Source of the DNA: Pomacea canaliculata | Taxonomy: Eukaryota > Mollusca > Gastropoda > Architaenioglossa > Ampullariidae | Length of the DNA stretch: 64,000 nucleotides | Direction of reading: 5' to 3' | Assembly: GCF_003073045.1 (NCBI RefSeq) | Contig: NC_037590.1 | Coordinates: 22,966,449-23,030,448 of the forward strand | Part shown: positions 58,674 through 64,000 of the stretch, piece after piece | Numbering within the stretch: position 1 is the stretch's first letter | How the letters are laid out: each line of letters opens with the position of its first letter | Position numbers and translations under genes: made by a program | The notes under the pieces: model-generated | Databases searched by the model: none | What the model was told of the DNA's origin: nothing | The model's input: the letters and a program-made list of their open reading frames with translations, nothing else

Positions 58674-61526
58674 TTTATCTCCAGAAAAACGGTTAATCTC
58701 ATCATATTGAGTTAGCGACTTGGCCGTTAGCTCATCAGATGAAGGCGACATGGTTTGCACTGCTTCGACCACTTTGAACACCAAGGTTCAAGCGACGAAG
58801 CCGATCCCACTGAGAAATTTCAGTGACATGCAGGTGACTGTACTCACTACAAGTCGTGTTGCCTCAGCTTTTCTTCTAGATGACACTGGGAACGGCTTGA
58901 TCCTCATCACTGTTGAGGTCTCACGCAGAGGCCACGGAGATTACATTGTAACACCAGGGGGCGTTGTCAGATGTAGTTTGGGAAGAAGACGAAGCTGGAT
59001 CACTCGATGGCTTGAGTTCTGTAACTGTATTAGGTTTAGCTCCCCGTCGTCAGTCTAGCAACTGGTGCAAGGGTTAAGCTCATAGAATTAAGGTTTAGGA
59101 ACACGAACAAAGGGAAGGTGGGTTGGGGTGAGGGAGGGAAGAAAGAAGAAAGAAGACCAATCCACATCTCTCTAACAACCAACTTTAATATTTCTTCTTA
59201 CTTGAACTTTAGTTACTGTCCTCCTTTTATCGTCAAGTGATGTACAGAACATGGTGGTATCTTTTATCTTGGATGAAGTTTATCAGACACTACCCATAGT
59301 GTCACGTGACATATAGGTCAAAGTTTACCCTGACCGTTATGAGATGTGTAGGACAAGAGCAGATGTCTGCAGTCTCATGGAGGGGGACATCTGGCACTTA
59401 GCAGCAACGACCGCATGCGCACTCAACAGCTTACAGCCACTCCGTTGTCTGCACGTGGGCTGCTTGCTCATGCAAATCAGTCTCGCACACTTGATTAATT
59501 CCGTCCTCAACAACATTCTGCTCCTGTTTACCTCCCTTTTTATCACCGACGAAATTTCTCTGTTTTCGTCAGAAAACATCTCAAACTCTGACAGGGCGTT
59601 CTCATGTTAATGGAAATTCGTTCATGCCGAGGCCAAAGCACACATCCCGAGAAATCAGATCACAGGCTGGGGTGGGTGAGCACGGGGTGGCGCACCTTGA
59701 GGTTGACGTCAGTGAGTCATGAGGTACCCGCATCTTTTAACTGGCCTGCTGTGTCAGAGAACTTGTGTCATCAGAAGGCCCAGGCCGCCAATCAGTGGCC
59801 CCAGTGCATCGTGGGATGGTTCGTGAGTAACTTAATGGCTGAAGACACATTGTCTGGACTATCAGTAACGCAGCTACGGGTACTGTGTACCTTGCTCCAG
59901 AACTGTCTTCCAGTCAACTACTATACACGATTAGACCGACGGTTAGAGCGGGTACTTTTCAAAAATAGCTGGATGGACGTAATTATACCGTTAAGAAGAC
60001 GTTAGAACATGTCATCTATCGAGATGCGGTGGAACTTTTTCTTTTTGATCAGGCTTTATTAGGCCTTTCCGTCTATTAGACATGTGTCCATTAAGGGTAG
60101 AGTGTTAGGGAATTAGATTGCACCCCGCGACAGGACCTAAGTGCGAGTTCATTTGTCTGTAAGCTGTTCTAGTTGAAAGACACGAGATGCCGGCCTGTAC
60201 GGCAAGTCTTCATTCAATAACCTAGCCAGCCTGGGCTCTTGTTTCTCCCTTCTCAATCTATTATAACAAGGGAGATAAAACGTCTGTGTCCAGCAGACAA
60301 AGCAGTTTGACTAAGATTGAGAGGCAAGGCAATCAAAATACTTCGCTTTTCATGTCTGCTCAGGAAAGAGGTGAGGTAGGACCTTTCTTTTCGACAAATT
60401 TTCTTGATCTATACGTCCTGTAAGAACGGAAAGCAGTACAAGAATTCAATGATGCACTTACTAGGAACTAAGCAGCGAAAATAACCACAATTAAATACAG
60501 CAATGGACATCTTGAAAATACCCATACTAATACAACACATGCATCACTGGGGCTTGGGCACATAACAAGAAGCGTTTTCGTCACGATTCTTTCAAAAATA
60601 TCTGAAAATGGTCTGGTAGGTGGGGTTGGGACGGGAAGAGGATAGGGGAATTAGCATCTGTTCCTTGTATGACATCATCAACAACAACAACAACACAGAT
60701 AAGGCATCTGGCTATGACGATGTTAGCGCCCCTTTACATTTCATTCGGACATGCACAGAAAACAGCTTCTGTTAACAAAACCAGACAAAGAAACGACTGA
60801 GGAGGGGATTAAAAACTTAAGACGAAGGAGCACTGAATAAGAACACTCAGATCGCTACAGGTCACATATTGTCTCGCTCAAAACACTGAGCGTGAAGCTG
60901 AGGGCACGAAGAAGCTTTAAATCATCAAAAGTACTAGCTAGCTTAATTAATGTTTTGACAGCGAGACTAGCGGAAGTACTGAACACTCCGGTTTCTGAAC
61001 ACTGCTCACGCATGCACATTCACAAATACATGCTCTCACATCTCTTTCTTTCACACATGCACACACTACCGTTATATTGACCTCTCTTCAATCGTCTACG
61101 ACCTCTTTTTATCTATGAACCTCTCTATTGCCGGTCATTATGAATTAAAATGTCTTGAGAATTTCAAAAGGAATCTGCTGTGTAAATATTAAAAGACTAA
61201 AGTCTGAAAAATTTTTCATTGAATAAGGCGAGCTCATATGAGAAGGGTTATTACAAATACACTTTAATTTGTTACAAAATGTAACCGAGAGGCAATGTGT
61301 GTCATTAATTTGTTTCAGAGAAAACCGCGGTATCAAACCGCGGAAATGGGGATGTCACGTGACGTTTGAAGCTAGCATTGGATTCCTTCTTCCCTTCCCC
61401 ACTGGACGCTTAAGGGAGACCACCTCCGTTGACATCATTGACAGTAGCGCACCGACGACACACACAAAAAAAAGTGCCACATCCTGCACACAGTCCAGTC
61501 ATCTGCTGCCGTCTCCTCTCTTCCTG

Positions 61527-62657
61527 TCACTGGATGACACAGCGTGTCTCCCGGGCCTGGTCAATGTCATCTTTGGTCGTGCGACTCTGCGCCATCAGCA
61601 GGTCGGTCCTGATGCTGGGCCGTCGCACGTTGGGGGCCACTGCGCCGCAAGCGTCACTCATCTTGCGCCGGATGGACACCAGTCGCCCCCCCTGCTGGTT
61701 GCCGCTGCGACCCTCGTACCACGGCGTCACCTTCCGGTGCATGGACGGGCTCATTTCGGCCGGAAGGTGAGCCAGAGTGAAGAGCTGCTTGAAGACCTCG
61801 TCCACGTTGGTGTTTTTCTTGGCGGAAGTCTCTACGCACACACAGTTCGGCTGTCCGCCCAGCAGAGCCGCGACGTCCGAGGGGTCGATCACTCTGTGAG
61901 CATCGCGGTCCACCTTGTTGCCAACGATGACCATGGGAATGTTGAGGAGATTGGGCACGCCCACCTTCTGGCACTGCTTCTTGCACTCCAGGATCTGCTC
62001 ACGAAGGCGGATCACCTCATTGAAGGACTCGCGGTTGTCCACGCTAAACACCAGGACGAACAGATCACCTGCACACCATATGGGGAATTATCTGATAAAA
62101 AACAGTTCCTTACTAGAGGGTTTCATCTTTCTGGGACCAAAGTTGCGAATCGACGATAAAACGTCAGGGTCAGGCGATAAAACGCCTCCCTCCCTCATAA
62201 AGATGGCGCCGGTATAATTGAGGGTTCTGACAACTAACACTCACTCCCACGATCGTAAGACCATGGCTGGCATGACAAACTTTATCTTTTTCTGTGAAAA
62301 TGTGCAGTGTCAAAAGACAAACTCTTGCACACTAATCTTGAAATGATCGAGAGAAAATCTACTTTTAAGAGGGATAGACATCAGAGAGAGAACGCTACAT
62401 GAGGAGAAGCCCAAAAGAGAATGCTACCCACTCCTTTTTACATTCTCTACAATGGAGCTTGACAGCAGTGTACCTGTGATGAACGAAAGACGTCGCATGG
62501 CTGGAAAAGGGTGGATACCCGAGGTATCCAGTATGTCCAGGCGGTAGGGAACACCCCGAATGCGATAGACCTTACGATGGAAGTCCTCGATGGTTGGGGT
62601 GTAGTTGTCGTCGTACCGATTGAACAGGAAGCGTTGCACCAGGGACGTCTTCCCCAC
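61527..62657 (-). CDS. RASD1: RASD1/Rhes-type Ras GTPase (Dexras), 3' exons
   Basis: Membrane-attached small GTPase of the Dexras/Rhes group, which modulates G-protein and adenylyl-cyclase signalling. Two exons, 62657-62474 and 62068-61527, join in phase to 241 aa. They start inside the P-loop at VGKTSLVQRF, then show the effector region TPTIEDFHRKVYRIRG, switch II with DTSGIHPFPAMRRLS (DTSG is typical of this group rather than DTAG), NKVD and ETSAKKN for guanine binding, the SEMSP/HRKV-type extension (AEMSPSMHRKVTPWYEGR), the RRPSIRTDL motif and a C-terminal CVIQ farnesylation box. The 5' part with the first beta strand and the start of the P-loop is missing; an intron splits the P-loop. A candidate first exon at 63482-63378 cannot be joined directly. 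The long basic C-terminal extension separates it from classical Ras. Confidence 0.92.
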
Positions 62658-63377
62658 CTGAAACACCACGATGTCAATCACATCAAAGCTCTGCAACACC
62701 AGCGCTCTAACTTTTACTTTTTTAATTCAGAGTTCTTCTTATGATCCTTTTTGGTTCTACTTTTTCTGCTTTCATAAAGAAAGATATGAAAAACCGGTTC
62801 TGATTCCATATTCTCGAAAGTAAAATTCTGGTAGGCCAATGACATAACCGACAGTTGGTGGCGTTCTCAGAACCAACAAAATCTTTTCTCGGCGATACTA
62901 CTATTCAAAGACACTGGGTATCTCAGCTACTAGACTATAAACACATTTCTAAAAAGACAAAAGCAAGAAATAAATAAAACATAAAATAAAGGCTGTCATC
63001 TCCACCATGGACTACATGTATTACATTTTTTTCAGAAACAAAATCGTTTACAGGCAAGCCTTCAGCATAAATTTGTGACTCGTGACAGTTTTGTCCAATT
63101 TTACAAAGCTCGACTGCTAGAACAAAAGCTGATTCTATTAAAATATTTGCTGGTGGAGAAAACAAGTTAACATGCTTGACAAGCACGCTGTGATAACCTT
63201 GTAAGCAGTTGTTGTAGTTGCAGGGCCTGAGGGACACATAAAAGTTGCTGGCTTGTAACTGAGTTAGCACACGTGACCTGCGGGCCTTCTGTTTAGCGAG
63301 TCTTAAACACTTTTTCAAGTTCCTAGGAAGTGAGGTTGTTAAGGAACAACTCAGAAATTTCATTACAAAGCACTCAC

Positions 63378-63482
63378 GTAACTACCAACATTTTCGTTTT
63401 TGCTATTTCTGGAAGATTTCGTTGAAGAGGCTATCCTCTCTCCTTCCTCTACATCACAGCACGGAAGGTCTAGCTTGCTCAT
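63378..63482 (-). CDS. Candidate upstream exon of the RASD-type gene
   Basis: On the minus strand an ATG at 63482 opens MSKLDLPCCDVEEGERIASS and continues to a good donor gtgagt after NENVGSY, in phase 0, which matches the phase of the next exon at 62657. A direct join gives GSYVGKT, one residue short of the GxxxxGKT P-loop, and lacks the preceding beta strand. A small exon in between, or a different first exon, is therefore required. An upstream in-frame ATG at 63554 is also possible. Confidence 0.25.
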
Positions 63483-64000
63483 ACTATTCTTCTCTCTACT
63501 GCCGTTGGCAATGTTTCTTTTCCTTCCCATTAGTGAAGTCAAAGCGATAATCATCTTAGAGTAGAAGAGATTATGAAGCTAGGTTCAAGCTGTTTTAACG
63601 CTTTTTGTAACCGTGTAAATCATCAAAGTGTCAAACCACCGAAGTGTCTCGGATGAAAGTTTGGATTTAACATGTTGGCCAGTGTTCCAATGTTCAGGAC
63701 GTTTGCCCCAAAACTATTAGTTTCCTGTTTTCTTCACATGTGTCTTTGCCAAACTGGTTTAAGGTTTGACAACTTTAGCCCGGTTTACGGTTCAGAAAAC
63801 CCTTTAGAGAATTATGGTATTAAGGGGAGGAAATCACATTCTGACGCGAGATGTTTTCTTTAAACATTACCAGAAAAATTATCACCAAAGGCTTTAAGTC
63901 TGAGGCTTTTGGGGATTTTGATTATGTTTATTGAACTCTTCATGAATTGCCAACCAAAGAAATTCCTTAAATAACCTAAAAGGAGTTATCTCAATGCTGC

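Larger units (their letters stand above)
56984..61526. other. Intergenic, no gene resolved
   Basis: No exon with a recognisable domain was found. The main structure is the minisatellite at 58390-58673. A 133-aa open frame at 59604-60005 (+) has no recognised domain. The part next to 61527 should hold the RASD-type 3' UTR. Confidence 0.55.

Noticed and set aside
58960..59060. Minus-strand Ser-rich C-terminal exon (TELKPSSDPASSSSQTTS)
   Set aside because: An in-frame stop lies just upstream and no acceptor AG falls between it and the open part.
59604..60005. 133-aa plus-strand open frame as a gene
   Set aside because: No recognised domain, no splice signals that fit, and composition typical of chance in a GC-richer patch.
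63378..63482. Direct join of this exon to the RASD-type exon at 62657
   Set aside because: Phase fits, but the joined P-loop would be GSYVGKT, one residue short, and the first beta strand would be absent.
1..64000. CRISPR arrays, prokaryotic operons, integrated viruses
   Set aside because: No regularly spaced direct repeats with unique spacers, no bacterial gene organisation and no viral protein domains were seen; the tandem repeats present are microsatellites, minisatellites or splice-site duplications.

Overview
This window is nuclear DNA from an animal. It has multi-exon genes with GT-AG introns, AT-rich intergenic sequence, tRNA-derived SINE fragments, LINE fragments, a PIF/Harbinger remnant and several short hAT-type DNA transposons with 8-bp target duplications. 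Gene content and divergence from vertebrate proteins suggest an invertebrate, most likely a lophotrochozoan such as a gastropod mollusc. That placement is an inference; no species-diagnostic sequence was seen.

Layout. 1-1838: fragment of a hAT transposase, a microsatellite and unassigned DNA. 1839-5404 (+): a six-exon UBC9-type SUMO E2, unusually diverged. 5405-7698: intergenic, with a reverse-transcriptase fragment and a dispersed repeat. 7699-16963 (-): fifteen-exon E4F1 zinc-finger transcription factor. 16964-17750: short head-to-head promoter carrying a 191-bp hAT MITE. 17751-20669 (+): three-exon RNF2/RING2, the Polycomb PRC1 ubiquitin ligase. 20670-35462: mostly gene-free, including a 3-kb Harbinger-like element (25997-29053) invaded by a Tx1/L1-like LINE and by a tiny retroposed tail. 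35463-56514 (+): at least fifteen exons of a CNBD2-like protein with cyclic-nucleotide-binding domains; its 5' end is unresolved and its introns hold hAT elements. 56515-61526: no gene resolved, but a 45-bp minisatellite open on both strands. 61527-62657 (-): last two exons of a RASD1/Rhes (Dexras)-type Ras GTPase with a CAAX box; its first exon(s) are unresolved.

Functional links. UBC9 (SUMO E2), E4F1 (zinc-finger regulator known in mammals to bind the PRC1 subunit BMI1) and RNF2 (PRC1 E3) lie side by side, and the last two share one divergent promoter region. This gives a compact SUMO/Polycomb neighbourhood. The CNBD2-like and RASD-type genes are signalling genes with no evident link to it.

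The least expected structures are tandem duplications that copy exon-intron boundaries, each with its 5' splice site, at two separate introns of the CNBD2-like gene. Others are a hAT MITE carrying three canonical G-quadruplex motifs, a GC-AG intron and a one-base frameshift in E4F1, and several transposon insertions datable from intact target duplications. No prokaryotic, viral or CRISPR features were seen.
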